Source of the DNA: Gemmatimonadota bacterium
GTDB lineage: Bacteria; Gemmatimonadota; Gemmatimonadetes; Longimicrobiales; RSA9
Direction of reading: 5' to 3'
DNA: 64,000 nt
NCBI GenBank assembly: GCA_007126035.1
Contig: SLCC01000066.1
Location: forward strand, 65,104-129,103
Shown: positions 54,208 to 64,000 of the stretch, piece by piece
Numbering within the stretch: position 1 is the first letter of the stretch
Layout: every line of letters starts with the position of its first letter
The notes under the pieces: model-generated
Told to the model about the DNA's origin: nothing
The model's input: only the letters and a program-made list of their open reading frames with translations
Database searches by the model: none
Position numbers and translations under genes: made by a program

Positions 54208-55860
54208 ATGGATATAGAGGGGAAGACCGCTTTGCTGTTGGGCGGGTCGGGTCTGGTAGGACTGGCAGTGGCTCGGGCGCTGGTGCCGCACGGGCCGCGC
54301 AAGATCGTCCTCACCGCTCTGACCCGGGAGGAGGTGGAGCCGGTGCTGGAGGAGTTCCGGCGCGAGGCGGAGGGCATCGAGGTCGCCGGCGAATGGGGTG
54401 ACATCTTCTGGCCGGAGTCGTTGAAGGACCGGCCGCGCAGCGATGCCATGCAGGACCCGGAGGCAAGGGCCCAGCTCCTGGACGACCTTTACGGCGATCT
54501 GACCGACGACGTGATCCGCCGCTCCACCTTCGCGGCGATGATCGACCGGCACCGGCCCGACCTGATCGTGGACTGCGTCAACACGGCCACGGCGTTCGCG
54601 TACCAGAACGTGTTCGCCAGCGCGGCGCAGCTCCGGAAGGAGGCGGAGTCCGGGCAGTGCAGCCGTGAGATGGTGGAGCAGCATCTGGCGACGCTGTACC
54701 TGCCTCAGCTAATCCGCCACGTGCAGATCGCCCTCGAGGCGATGCGTCGTGCGGGCACGCAGTTCTACCTGAAGATCGGCACGGCGGGCACGGGTGGCAT
54801 GGGCCTCAACATCCCGTTCACCCATTCCGAGGAGCGTCCCAGCCGGATGCTCCTGGCCAAGTCTGGCGTGGCCGGTGCCCACACGCTCCTGCTCTACCTG
54901 ATGGCCCGGACACCGGGTGGACCTGCGGTCAAGGAGATCAAGCCCACGGCGGCCATCAGCTGGAAGCGGATCCGGTACGGCCAGGTAGAGAAGCGAGGCC
55001 GTCCGCTCGAGCGGTTCGACACCACTTCACCCATCCCGTTGGACCGGTCCTTCTCGGAGGAGGCCGAGGGTTCGTACCAGGCCATGGGCCAGCCTCTCGA
55101 GGGCGTCTTCGTGGACGCCGGTGAGAACGGCTTCTTCAGCCTGGGCGAGTTCGAGGCGCTGACGGCCCTGGGGCTCATGGAGTTCATCACCCCCGAGGAG
55201 ATCGCCGAGAACGTGGTGCGTGAGATCCGCGGCCATGCCACGGGCCGGGACGTGGTCGCCGCTCTGGACGCGAGCACGTCGGGACCGACCTACCGGGCGG
55301 GCATGCTCCGGGAGGTGGCGGTGGCGAGGATCGAAGCGCTGGAGCGGGAGCATGGGGTGGAGGCCGTCGCCTACGAGATGCTGGGGCCGCCGCGGCTATC
55401 GAAGCTGCTGTTCGAGGCCGCCATCCTGGGCCGCCTCTACCCCGACCTGGACGTGGCCTCCGAGCTCGACCCGGAGGACACGGCCCGCCGGTCCCGCGAG
55501 CTGATCGAGACGGACGACGACCTTCGGATCCGGATCGTGAGCATCGGCATCCCGATCCTCCTGCCCGACGGTGAGAACATCTTACGGGGTCCCACACCCA
55601 AGGTGGCCCCTCAGCCGGGCCAGTCACCCAGGGATCCGCGGTTGGCGGACAACGGTTGGGTGGACCTGAGAGCCGAGAACTGGGCCCGGTGGCGGGGCAG
55701 GTTCCAGAAGATATGTGGGGAGCTGGAGTCCGGGCCCAGCTCGGCTGAGGGGTCACGGGCCGACCGGGAGCCGCACGACCGGGATCGAGAGGTGCGACCC
55801 GGCCGCCTGGCGGCCTGGATATTCCGGTACGAGGACGCCGGTGAACGGATGAAGCGGTAG
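54208..55860 (+). CDS. Large Rossmann-fold protein of unknown function
   Basis: The 550-residue protein begins with a nucleotide-binding loop of SDR type (MDIEGKTALLLGGSGLVGLAVARAL), followed by EWGDIFWPE and DLIVDCVNTATAFAYQ. A YxxxK catalytic pair is not evident. The central part has KIGTAGTGGMGLNIPFTHSEERP and LLAKSGVAGAHTLLLYLMAR; the C-terminal 200 residues are charged and helical with no recognised domain. It is much longer than a standard SDR. The start ATG 54208 was preferred over an in-frame TTG at 54196. It lies after rluB and before a strong terminator. Confidence 0.75.
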   Translation: MDIEGKTALLLGGSGLVGLAVARALVPHGPRKIVLTALTREEVEPVLEEFRREAEGIEVAGEWGDIFWPESLKDRPRSDAMQDPEARAQLLDDLYGDLTDDVIRRSTFAAMIDRHRPDLIVDCVNTATAFAYQNVFASAAQLRKEAESGQCSREMVEQHLATLYLPQLIRHVQIALEAMRRAGTQFYLKIGTAGTGGMGLNIPFTHSEERPSRMLLAKSGVAGAHTLLLYLMARTPGGPAVKEIKPTAAISWKRIRYGQVEKRGRPLERFDTTSPIPLDRSFSEEAEGSYQAMGQPLEGVFVDAGENGFFSLGEFEALTALGLMEFITPEEIAENVVREIRGHATGRDVVAALDASTSGPTYRAGMLREVAVARIEALEREHGVEAVAYEMLGPPRLSKLLFEAAILGRLYPDLDVASELDPEDTARRSRELIETDDDLRIRIVSIGIPILLPDGENILRGPTPKVAPQPGQSPRDPRLADNGWVDLRAENWARWRGRFQKICGELESGPSSAEGSRADREPHDRDREVRPGRLAAWIFRYEDAGERMKR

Positions 55861-55886
55861 CCTCCGAACAGCAACACGGTAGCCCC

Positions 55887-55933
55887 CCGGACCGCGTTTC
55901 CGCCTCTTCGGCGGGGGCGCGGTCCGGATCTTT
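55887..55933 (+). terminator. Terminator after the Rossmann-fold gene
   Basis: CCGGACCGCG (55887-55896) pairs perfectly with CGCGGTCCGG (55918-55927), enclosing a second stem (CCGCC/GGCGG). ATCTTTC follows. This long, stable hairpin with a short T stretch closes the scpA-to-Rossmann unit. The gap from here to moxR (to 56039) shows AAAATGTATG near 55998-56007 as a possible -10 region but no convincing -35. Confidence 0.75.
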
Positions 55934-56039
55934 CACGTACTGCTGCGCGTACAGGCGAGAGGGCATCGTAACGCTGGTACGAATCGCCCGCCCCTACGCA
56001 AAATGTATGTCCTGAGACCAGGTCATTGAGGAGGTGGAT

Positions 56040-57016
<977 letters not shown>

Positions 57017-57020
<4 letters not shown>

Positions 57021-58009
57021 GCCTCCTGCACCGCCTGCGGCTGGTCGGGCGGCGGGTGGCCGGTGAGGAAGAGCCGGCCCGGAGCCGTCAGTCCTCGCGC
57101 CAGCCGCCGCCGGGGGGAGTACCTCGGGAGGTGCTCCGCCAGGTGCGGCTCATCGAGCTCCGCACCCGGGGTACGGTGAACTCTCTGTTCACAGGCGAAT
57201 ACCACTCCGCGTTCAAGGGCCAGGGGATGGAGTTCTCCGAGTTCCGTGCCTACGAGCCGGGCGACGACATCCGCGACATCGACTGGAACGTCACTGCCCG
57301 TATGGGTGAGCCGTTCATCCGGAAGTACGTGGAGGAGCGGGAGCTAACGGTGATGCTCCTGGTGGACCTGTCGGGCTCGGAGCAGTTCGGCACCCGTGGC
57401 CGGTTGAAGGCGGAATTGGCTGCCGAGCTGGCGGCCGTGCTGGCCCTCTCGGCCATCCGGAACAACGACCGTGTAGGTCTGCTCCTGTTCACCGACCGCA
57501 TAGAGCACGTGGTCCCGCCGAAGAAGGGACGCCGGCACGTGCTCCGCCTGATACGTGACCTGCTGGCCTTCGAGCCCGCCGGGCGGGGCACGGACATCGC
57601 CGGTGCCCTGGACTACGCCGCCCGCATGCTCCGTCACCGGTCGATCCTGTTCCTGCTCAGCGACTTCCAGGTGCCCCGGCAGGAGGATGGTGGTCACCGG
57701 ACCTTCAGGCTCGTCTCGAACCGACACGACCTGGTGGCCGTACGGATGGTGGACTCCGTCGAGGAATCGCTGCCAGCCGCCGGACTCCTGGTGCTCCGTG
57801 ACCCGGAGACCGGGGACGAGGTGGTACTGGACACCAGCAGCCCCCGGGTGCGCAGCCGGTACGACGCCCGCTCCGACGCCGAGCAGAGGGCGCTCCGCTC
57901 CATGTTCCGTCGCCTGGGGATCGATGAGATCGAGGTGCGGACGGAGCGCTCCTATGTCAGGCCGCTGCTGGCGTTCTTCCGTGCCCGGGAAAGGAAGCTG
58001 GCCCGATGA
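57017..58009 (+). CDS. DUF58 domain protein
   Basis: The 330-residue protein has the DUF58 hallmark FRAYEPGDDIRDIDWNVTARM (about residues 74-94) followed by a vWA-like domain (LLVDLSGSEQFGT, GLLLFTDRIEHVVPPKKGR, LLSDFQVP). Such proteins are partners of MoxR ATPases. Start TTG 57017 lies inside the moxR stop, so translation is coupled. No signal peptide or membrane helix is obvious. Confidence 0.9.
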
Positions 58010-58968
58010 GACGAGCCGCCTCCGCCACCGTCGCCCTGCTTCTGGCCGGTGCCGCTCTGGTGGGCTTGCTGCTCGGGCCGGCCGCCCTCGAGGGCCAGTC
58101 GGTGACAGCGGCGGTGCTGGCGGACAGCGTTCGGGTAGGCGACGTGGTGCCGGTGGCGGTCCGGGTGTCGGCACTGCCCGGGCACCGGGTCTCGCTGCCC
58201 CCGCTGTTGCCGGTGGAGGGCACGGACACAGAGAACGCGGCCAGCCTCCAGCAGCAGTCCCAGACCCTGCCCGACGGCTCCGTCGTGGTCACCGGCATCT
58301 ACTCGGTGACACCGTGGCGACCTGGCGAGGCGAGGCTCCCGGAGCTGCCGGTGCGAGTGGAGGGACCGGACGCTCAGGAGCGGCTCCTGATGGCTGAGCT
58401 GCCGACGCTGCCGGTACAGTCGGTTCTGCCGACGGACGCCGATCTGCTGGACCCGATGCCGCCGAAAGATGTCCTGGGCCGGAGCTACCTCCGGTGGCCA
58501 TTCCTGCTGCTGGCGCTGGCCCTCCTGGCACTGGCCGGCCTGGGGGCGTGGTGGCTGCGGCGCCGGCAGGGTACGGCCAGCGCAGTCGTTCCAGCGGGCG
58601 ACCTGCCTCCCCGGGAGCGGGCGCTCATGTCGCTCCGGGATGCTCGCCAGGCGGGGCTGATCGAGGAGGGCGATTGGAAGGAGTTCTACACTCGAGTCTC
58701 CCACGCGCTGAGAGATTACCTGGACGCCTTGGAGTCTGCCTGGGGCGAGGACCTCACCACCACTGAGGTGCTGTCCCGGGTCCGGGAGTTGGCCGGCGCC
58801 ACGGTGGCCGGTGACCTGGCGGCGTTGCTGCGCCCGGCGGACCAGGTCAAGTTCGCCCGGCGGCAGCCCACGGCGGCGGAGGCGCTGGCGGAGTGGGAGG
58901 CGGCGGAGCGGTGGGTCGAAGAGTTCCGGCATCCTCGCCACGAGGAGCAGGTGGAGAGGGCGGCATGA
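58006..58968 (+). CDS. BatD-like/DUF4381-type membrane protein
   Basis: The 320-residue protein has an N-terminal signal or anchor (about residues 7-25), a beta-rich domain (VRVGDVVPVAVRVSALPGHRV) and a membrane helix (about residues 167-185, WPFLLLALALLALAGLGAWW). A helical cytoplasmic domain ends it (EFYTRVSHALRDYLDALESAWGEDLTTTEVL). The last part resembles DUF4381-type modules of MoxR/vWA operons. It overlaps the DUF58 gene (ATGA) and batA (ATGA). Confidence 0.82.
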   Translation: MRRAASATVALLLAGAALVGLLLGPAALEGQSVTAAVLADSVRVGDVVPVAVRVSALPGHRVSLPPLLPVEGTDTENAASLQQQSQTLPDGSVVVTGIYSVTPWRPGEARLPELPVRVEGPDAQERLLMAELPTLPVQSVLPTDADLLDPMPPKDVLGRSYLRWPFLLLALALLALAGLGAWWLRRRQGTASAVVPAGDLPPRERALMSLRDARQAGLIEEGDWKEFYTRVSHALRDYLDALESAWGEDLTTTEVLSRVRELAGATVAGDLAALLRPADQVKFARRQPTAAEALAEWEAAERWVEEFRHPRHEEQVERAA

Positions 58969-59951
58969 GCATGGGATTCCAGCTGCCCTGGACGCTCCTG
59001 TTGTTGGCCCTGGTGCCGCTCTGGTACCTGCGGCGACGGTCGCTGCGTCGGCGGATCACGTTTTCCAGGGCCACTGCCATGGCGGAGACGGGCGGCAGGA
59101 CGGGCGCCTGGCTCGCCTGGCTGCCGGACTGGTTGCGGGCCGGCGCGCTGGTGCTGCTGATCATCGCCCTGGCGGGGCCCAGGACCGGCGCGTCAACGAC
59201 CACGGTGGAAGCCGAAGGCATAGCCATCGTCCTGGTGGTGGACATCTCGTCGTCCATGCTGGCGGAGGATTTCCACCCGCGAAACCGGCTCACCGTGGCC
59301 CGTGCGCAGGCTGCCAGCTTCATCCGGGGCCGGCAGCATGACCGCATTGGCCTTGTGGCCTTCGCGGGCCAGGCCTTGACCCTGGTCCCCGTGACCATCG
59401 ACTACCCTGTACTGTTTCAGGCTCTGGAACAGCTCCAGATCGGGATGGTGGAGGACGGGACGGCCATCGGCACCGCCATCGCCACCGCCGCCAACCGGCT
59501 GCGGCGGGCGCCTGGCGACTCCAAGGTCATGATCCTGCTCACCGACGGGGAGAACAACCGGGGCGAGATCGATCCGCTGACAGCGGCCCAGGCCGCCGCC
59601 GCGTTCGACATCCGGATCCACACGATAGCCGTGGGCACCGACGGGGTCGCCCGGATCCCCGTAGCCCGTGGCGCTTTCGGCGGCCACCAGTACGCCGAGC
59701 TGCCGGTGAGCATCGACGAGGAGCTGCTCCAGGAGATCGCCGACCTGAGCGGCGGGTCGTACTTCCGGGCCACGGACGAGGCAGCTCTGGACCGGATATA
59801 CCGGGAGATCGACGAGCTGGAGAAGTCCGCGGTGGAGTTGAGCACGTACACCCGCTACACGCCCCACCACCGCGCCTTCCTGCTGTTCGCGGCGCTCCTG
59901 CTGGTGGGCGAGTGGGGGCTGCTGGCCAGTCGCTGGGGGAGGGTGCCGTGA
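58965..59951 (+). CDS. BatA-type vWA domain protein
   Basis: The 328-residue protein has two membrane segments near the N-terminus (residues about 6-22 and 55-75), then a vWA domain with the MIDAS motif VVDISSSM, the threonine region and ILLTDGENNRG. A final membrane helix follows (LLFAALLLVGEWGLL). This is the BatA layout from aerotolerance operons of Bacteroidota. Start ATG 58965; ATG 58971 is also possible. The stop overlaps the next gene. Confidence 0.9.
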   Translation: MSMGFQLPWTLLLLALVPLWYLRRRSLRRRITFSRATAMAETGGRTGAWLAWLPDWLRAGALVLLIIALAGPRTGASTTTVEAEGIAIVLVVDISSSMLAEDFHPRNRLTVARAQAASFIRGRQHDRIGLVAFAGQALTLVPVTIDYPVLFQALEQLQIGMVEDGTAIGTAIATAANRLRRAPGDSKVMILLTDGENNRGEIDPLTAAQAAAAFDIRIHTIAVGTDGVARIPVARGAFGGHQYAELPVSIDEELLQEIADLSGGSYFRATDEAALDRIYREIDELEKSAVELSTYTRYTPHHRAFLLFAALLLVGEWGLLASRWGRVP

Positions 59952-61744
59952 GCTTCGAAGATCCCCGGCTCCTCTGGCTGGCTCTGGCCCTGCCCGCGAT
60001 GGTGGGCCTGGGGGTCTGGGGTTGGACTGTCCGCCGTCGCCGGGCCGCGGAGGCTCTCGGGTCGCCCGGGCTCCTGGCCCGCCTCGGGGCGGGTGACCTG
60101 CAGCACCTTCCTCTTGCCCGCCTCTTCCTGCTCTGCCTGGCCGCCGCGGCCCTGGGCGTCGCCGCCGCCGGCCCGCGCTGGGGCCTGGAGAGCGTGGAGG
60201 AGGAGACCATCGCAGGCGACCTGGTGCTGGCACTGGACGTCTCCCGCTCCATGCTGGCGTCCGACATCGAGCCTGACCGGATGGAGCGCCAGCGGGTGCT
60301 GGCCCGGCGAGTCCTCCAGGGGCTGCCGGGTGACCGGATCGGACTGGTCGTGTTCGCCGGCCGGGCCTTCGTCCTGACGCCGCTGACCACCGACCACAGC
60401 GTGCTACACCTGCACCTGGACGGCCTGGACCCTGACATGGTGACGCAGGGCGGCAGCACGCTCTCCGCGGCTCTGCGGCAGGCGACGGACGTGGCCCGAG
60501 GGCCGCACGACGTGGGGCGGGGCACGGTGCTCTTCGTCTCCGACGGCGAGGCCCTGGAGGAGAGGGGGGCGGTGCTGAGGGCGGCGGACCGGGCGGAACG
60601 GCTGGGCATCGTGGTCCATACGGTGGGCGTCGGCACGCGCGACGGGGCGCCCGTACCCGCCCGGCCGGGTCCGGATGGCCGAGTGGTGGGATACACCCAC
60701 GATCCCGACGGCGGAATCGTGATCAGCCGACTCGACGATGAGCTGCTCCGGGAGGTGGCTCGCCGCACCGGCGGTCGGTACTTCGCCCTGGGCCAGGCCG
60801 GCAGCACGGACGCGCTGATCCGTACACTACAGGGGCTGGACCGCACGGAGGGTGATCCACGGAGCGGCGTTCGCCCGCGGCCGCGTCACGCCTGGTTCGT
60901 TCTGCTGGCCCTGGCTCTCCTGGCGGTGGACGGGACCTTCGCCCCTGGTCGGCGTCGCGCCGCGTCGGGTCCGGCAAGGCCGGGAAGCGGGGGGCGCAAT
61001 GCGTCGGCTCGTGCGCGACCCCCGCGACGGTCGCCTGCTCGGGCCGTGCTGGTCCTGGCCCTGGCCGTAGTGACGTCCGGTGCCGTCTTCGCCGGGATCG
61101 AGAGAGGCAACCGGCTGTACCGCGCCGGCCAGGTGGCAGAGGCGGTCGAGGCCTACAGGGCAGCGCTGGGCACCCGGGCGGATGGACCGGTGCTCCGCTA
61201 CAATCTCGGCACGGCCCTGCTCCGGCTGGGACGGTTCGCCGAGGCGGAAGAGTATCTCCTCAGCGCCCTCGACCAAGTGGCCCCTGAGGACGTGGGCCTG
61301 GTCCATTACAACCTGGGCCAGCGCTTCCTGGAAGACGCCCGGGCCAGCCATGACCCAGCCGCCGCTGGCCCGCTCTATGAGGCCGCCGTCGAGGCCTACC
61401 GCCAGGCGCTCAGGCACCGGCCGGGCGACGGCCACGCCAAGTGGAACTACGAGCTGGCACTGCGGGAGCGGGACGAGCAACAGGCGCTGGCCGGCGAGAC
61501 CGATCACGAGCCCGAGGACCTGGACCGGGACCCGGAGGAGGGCGACGAGGACGCAGGCGGAGGAGCCGGGTCGCCGGGCAGTCCCGATCCGCCGGCGCCC
61601 CGCGGCGGGGGCGAGGATCAGGCCCCCATGACCAGGGAACAGGCGGAGCGAATCCTGTCGGCCATTGAACAAGACGAGCGGGAGCTGATGCGAGAACGAC
61701 TGCGTCAGGGGCCGCGCCAGCCGCCGCCGGCCAGGGACTGGTAG
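59948..61744 (+). CDS. BatB-type vWA protein fused to a TPR region (BatB-BatC fusion)
   Basis: The 598-residue protein begins like BatB: two N-terminal membrane segments, then a vWA domain with the MIDAS motif ALDVSRSM and GLVVFAGRAFVLTPLT. A membrane helix near residue 325 is followed by TPR repeats (about residues 385-510: GNRLYRAGQVAEAVEAYRAAL, RYNLGTALLRLGRFAEAEEYL) and an acidic, Gly/Pro-rich tail. In other genomes BatB and the TPR protein BatC are often separate. Start GTG 59948 overlaps batA; the next gene starts directly after its TAG. Confidence 0.88.
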   Translation: MSFEDPRLLWLALALPAMVGLGVWGWTVRRRRAAEALGSPGLLARLGAGDLQHLPLARLFLLCLAAAALGVAAAGPRWGLESVEEETIAGDLVLALDVSRSMLASDIEPDRMERQRVLARRVLQGLPGDRIGLVVFAGRAFVLTPLTTDHSVLHLHLDGLDPDMVTQGGSTLSAALRQATDVARGPHDVGRGTVLFVSDGEALEERGAVLRAADRAERLGIVVHTVGVGTRDGAPVPARPGPDGRVVGYTHDPDGGIVISRLDDELLREVARRTGGRYFALGQAGSTDALIRTLQGLDRTEGDPRSGVRPRPRHAWFVLLALALLAVDGTFAPGRRRAASGPARPGSGGRNASARARPPRRSPARAVLVLALAVVTSGAVFAGIERGNRLYRAGQVAEAVEAYRAALGTRADGPVLRYNLGTALLRLGRFAEAEEYLLSALDQVAPEDVGLVHYNLGQRFLEDARASHDPAAAGPLYEAAVEAYRQALRHRPGDGHAKWNYELALRERDEQQALAGETDHEPEDLDRDPEEGDEDAGGGAGSPGSPDPPAPRGGGEDQAPMTREQAERILSAIEQDERELMRERLRQGPRQPPPARDW

Positions 61745-64000
61745 ATGATCGCCACCCTGCTACTCGCCCTCCTGGTCAACGCACAGGACCCTGTGCGGGT
61801 ACGGGCCCAGCTCACCGAGGATGAGGTCGCGGTAGGGCAGACCACCATCCTGCGGGTCGAGGTGGAGACGGGCGGACCCAGGGCACGGATCCAGGAGATC
61901 ACGAGCCTGCCCCCGGGCCTGGAGCTGGTGGGCACCCGTGACTCCGATCAGCGCCAGTTCAGTCTGCCCGGTGGCGGTCGCCGGTTCGTCTCCAGGGACC
62001 ATGTGCTCCGCCCCACCGTGTCGGGCCGCTACCAGGTACCGGCCGTGGAGGTGGTGGTGGACGGCAGACACTACTCCTCGCAGCCGCTCCTGCTCACCGT
62101 GACCGGAGGCCACGTCCCGGGCCACGGCGGCGCGCCGGCCTCCGGTGACGGCGTCATCCTCCGGACCTGGCTCGACGCGGATACCGCGTATGTGGGGCAA
62201 CAGGTGACGCTGAACGTGGAGATCCTCTTCTCCCGGGACGCACGGCTTCGACTCCGTCGAGCGCCAGAATACGAGCCGCCATCGCCGTCCGGGTTCTGGG
62301 TCCATGACTACCCCGATCCCCCGCCCGTCACCCGCGGGAGGGGCAGCGACCTCTACGAGTCCCGGACCTTCCGTCGGGCACTCTTCCCCATCGCGCCGGG
62401 CCAGCTCGAGGTGCCACCGGCCCAGCTGTTCTACGAGATGCGACCGGGGGTCCGGCAGGAGCCGGAGTCCGCGACCCTGGTGTCGGACCCGCTGGCCCTG
62501 GTCGTGCTGTCGCCACCGGAGGAGGGCAGGCCCGAAGGATTCACCGGGGCCGTCGGTCAACTGGGCATGCGGGCCTGGCTGGAGCCGGTGGAGGTGGCCG
62601 CCGGCGAGGCGGCGGTGCTGTCGGTGGAGGTCCGTGGGCAGGGAAACACGAAGGCGCTTCCCCCGCCCCTGCCCCCTGCCATCCCGGGCGCCCGGGTGTT
62701 CCCGCCCTCCGAGGAGTCGGAGTTGGACGTGACCAGCGCCGGTGCGGAAGGGTGGAAGCGGTTCTCGTGGATGGTCATACCCCGCGATACCGGTGAGTTG
62801 GAGATTCCGGACGTGTCATACCCGGTCTTCGATCCGGTCGCTGGCCACTACGTCCTCCTGTCCGCGGAGGTGCTTTCGCTGCGCGTCCTGCCGGGCACCG
62901 CCACTGTGGCGCCCGAGACGCCCATGGCGATGACCGAGCTGCGATACCTGAAGCACTCGTCGCGTGACGGGGACCCGCTCGATTGGGTGCGCTCGCCCTG
63001 GTTCGCCGGCGCCCAGCTCATCCCCGTCCTGCTCCTGGGCGGTGCCATGTTGGCACGGCGCCGCAGACGGTCCGAGCGAAGTGGTAGGCAGTTCTCGGCG
63101 CGGGCCCTGCGCCGACGACGGCGGGCCGGCATCCGGGACCTGGAGAAGGCGGCGGCGGCAGGCGACGAGGACTTCCTCGACCGGGCCGAGCGCTTCGCCG
63201 CCCGGTGGCTGGCGGATCGTCTCCAGGTAGAGGCGGACTCCGCCGGCCGGGAAGAGGCGCTCTTGGCGGCGGGTGTTCCTGCGGAGACGGCTCGTCTTCT
63301 CCGCCAGGTCCTCCAGCGTACTGGCGCCGCCCGCTACGCTCCGGAAGCACCGGACACGGCGACCAGACTGGACCTGCTCCGCTCCCTCGACCGTGCCCTG
63401 GAGCGGATCGACCGGGAGGCGCCCGGACGACGGCCACGCGGTCAGCCCGGCGCCAAGGCCGCCGCGGCCCTCCTCGTCATCGCGGCCAGCGCCTCGGGCG
63501 GCGGGGCGGCCGCGGCCAGTCCGTCAGCTCAGACGGATTTCGCCGCAGGCGTCGCCCTATACGACGCCGGCCGCTACGTCGAAGCGGCCGAGGCGTTCCG
63601 GCGCCACCTGGAACGTCGGGACGCTGACCCGGCCGGGTGGTACAACCTGGCCGTGGCACAGTACCGGGCGGGCGAGCCGGGTCACGCGGTATGGGCCTGG
63701 CTCAACGCAGCGCGACTGGACCCGCGAGATCAGGACACCCGCCATAACTTGCGGATCGCCGGCGCGGCGCCCGAGTTGGTGGCCCGCGCCACGCCCACGC
63801 CACCGCTCCGCCCCGACGAGCTCGTCCTGCTGGCGGCGGTGTTCTGGTTCCTGGCAGCCGCCCTGGGCGCTTACGCCACGCTTCGAGGCGCCAGGAGGGC
63901 AAGGGTCTTCGCGACCATCGCCCTCGTCGTGGCCCTGGGCTCCGGCGCCGCATCGGTACATGCCTACCGCGCACCCGAGACGTTGGTGGTGCTGGCTCCC
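61745..64000 (+). CDS. BatD-type protein with C-terminal TPR and membrane helices (3' end outside window)
   Basis: The frame runs open from ATG 61745 to the window edge (752 codons). It starts with a short signal peptide (MIATLLLALLVNAQ) and BatD-type beta domains (RAQLTEDEVAVGQTTILRVEVE; a second set from about residue 145, and a third from about 275). A membrane helix follows near residue 425, then a helical cytoplasmic region. A TPR pair lies at about residues 600-670 (ALYDAGRYVEAAEAFRRHLE, NLAVAQYRAGEPGHAVWAWL), then two more membrane segments. The C-terminal part looks like BatE, so it is a probable BatD-BatE fusion. Confidence 0.85.
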   Translation, partial: MIATLLLALLVNAQDPVRVRAQLTEDEVAVGQTTILRVEVETGGPRARIQEITSLPPGLELVGTRDSDQRQFSLPGGGRRFVSRDHVLRPTVSGRYQVPAVEVVVDGRHYSSQPLLLTVTGGHVPGHGGAPASGDGVILRTWLDADTAYVGQQVTLNVEILFSRDARLRLRRAPEYEPPSPSGFWVHDYPDPPPVTRGRGSDLYESRTFRRALFPIAPGQLEVPPAQLFYEMRPGVRQEPESATLVSDPLALVVLSPPEEGRPEGFTGAVGQLGMRAWLEPVEVAAGEAAVLSVEVRGQGNTKALPPPLPPAIPGARVFPPSEESELDVTSAGAEGWKRFSWMVIPRDTGELEIPDVSYPVFDPVAGHYVLLSAEVLSLRVLPGTATVAPETPMAMTELRYLKHSSRDGDPLDWVRSPWFAGAQLIPVLLLGGAMLARRRRRSERSGRQFSARALRRRRRAGIRDLEKAAAAGDEDFLDRAERFAARWLADRLQVEADSAGREEALLAAGVPAETARLLRQVLQRTGAARYAPEAPDTATRLDLLRSLDRALERIDREAPGRRPRGQPGAKAAAALLVIAASASGGGAAAASPSAQTDFAAGVALYDAGRYVEAAEAFRRHLERRDADPAGWYNLAVAQYRAGEPGHAVWAWLNAARLDPRDQDTRHNLRIAGAAPELVARATPTPPLRPDELVLLAAVFWFLAAALGAYATLRGARRARVFATIALVVALGSGAASVHAYRAPETLVVLAP

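Overview
The window is a 64 kb, very GC-rich, densely packed bacterial chromosome segment made almost entirely of housekeeping genes. Gene content and order (pnp, M16 peptidase, ald, dut, mreBCD, pbp2, accD, folC, hisS; a Bat-type operon; many lipoproteins including a 6-bladed beta-propeller protein; a DapL-like aminotransferase; SelA) suggest a member of the Gemmatimonadota or a close relative. That is an inference from gene content, not from a phylogenetic marker. No phage, insertion sequence, CRISPR array, rRNA or tRNA gene was recognised.

Layout. 1-3447: end of pnp, an M16 zinc protease, alanine dehydrogenase and dUTPase. 3448-7797: the cell-shape operon mreB-mreC-mreD and a PBP2-like protein whose three transpeptidase motifs are all altered; rodA is not next to it. 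7844-16022: accD, folC, hisS, a small membrane protein, proS, lysA and guaA, mostly overlapping or nearly so. 16023-17008: two small minus-strand genes. 17009-21659: clpB, a lipoprotein, thioredoxin and rsmI. 21681-23247: two minus-strand genes (LEA-type lipoprotein, NAD-dependent epimerase), divergent from a helicase gene that fuses a RadC/JAB-type metalloprotease-like domain to a DinG helicase (23518-26097), followed by a fumarylacetoacetate-hydrolase family gene. 26766-31068: a beta-propeller lipoprotein, an aminotransferase, a TonB-like membrane protein and a BON-domain protein. 31147-37601: valS, a lipoprotein, selA, a GmhB-type phosphatase and an ErpA/IscA-type Fe-S carrier. 37761-42228: an ABC ATPase, an FtsX-type permease and an AttH-type lipoprotein. 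Their gene shares its last 91 bp with the convergent nhaC gene. 44010-47949: pyrR-pyrB-pyrC plus a YhaM-type nuclease, behind a good promoter. 48066-51344: a tricorn-type protease. 51504-51767: rpsT on the minus strand with a perfect promoter and a terminator. 51999-55860: scpA-scpB-rluB and a large Rossmann-fold protein of unknown function. 56040-64000: a MoxR/DUF58/BatD-like/BatA/BatB/BatD operon, in which the last two proteins carry TPR regions.

How the genes work together. Most genes are read from the plus strand in long runs with ATGA, GTGA or TTGA stop/start overlaps, so translational coupling is probably common. Start codons are often TTG or GTG. Candidate promoters look like TTGnnn, 16-18 bases, TAnnnT. 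The most unusual points are the degenerate PBP2 beside intact mreBCD, the JAB-DinG fusion (which also lacks the first of the four Fe-S cysteines of DinG), and a tandem dyad upstream of that fusion gene.
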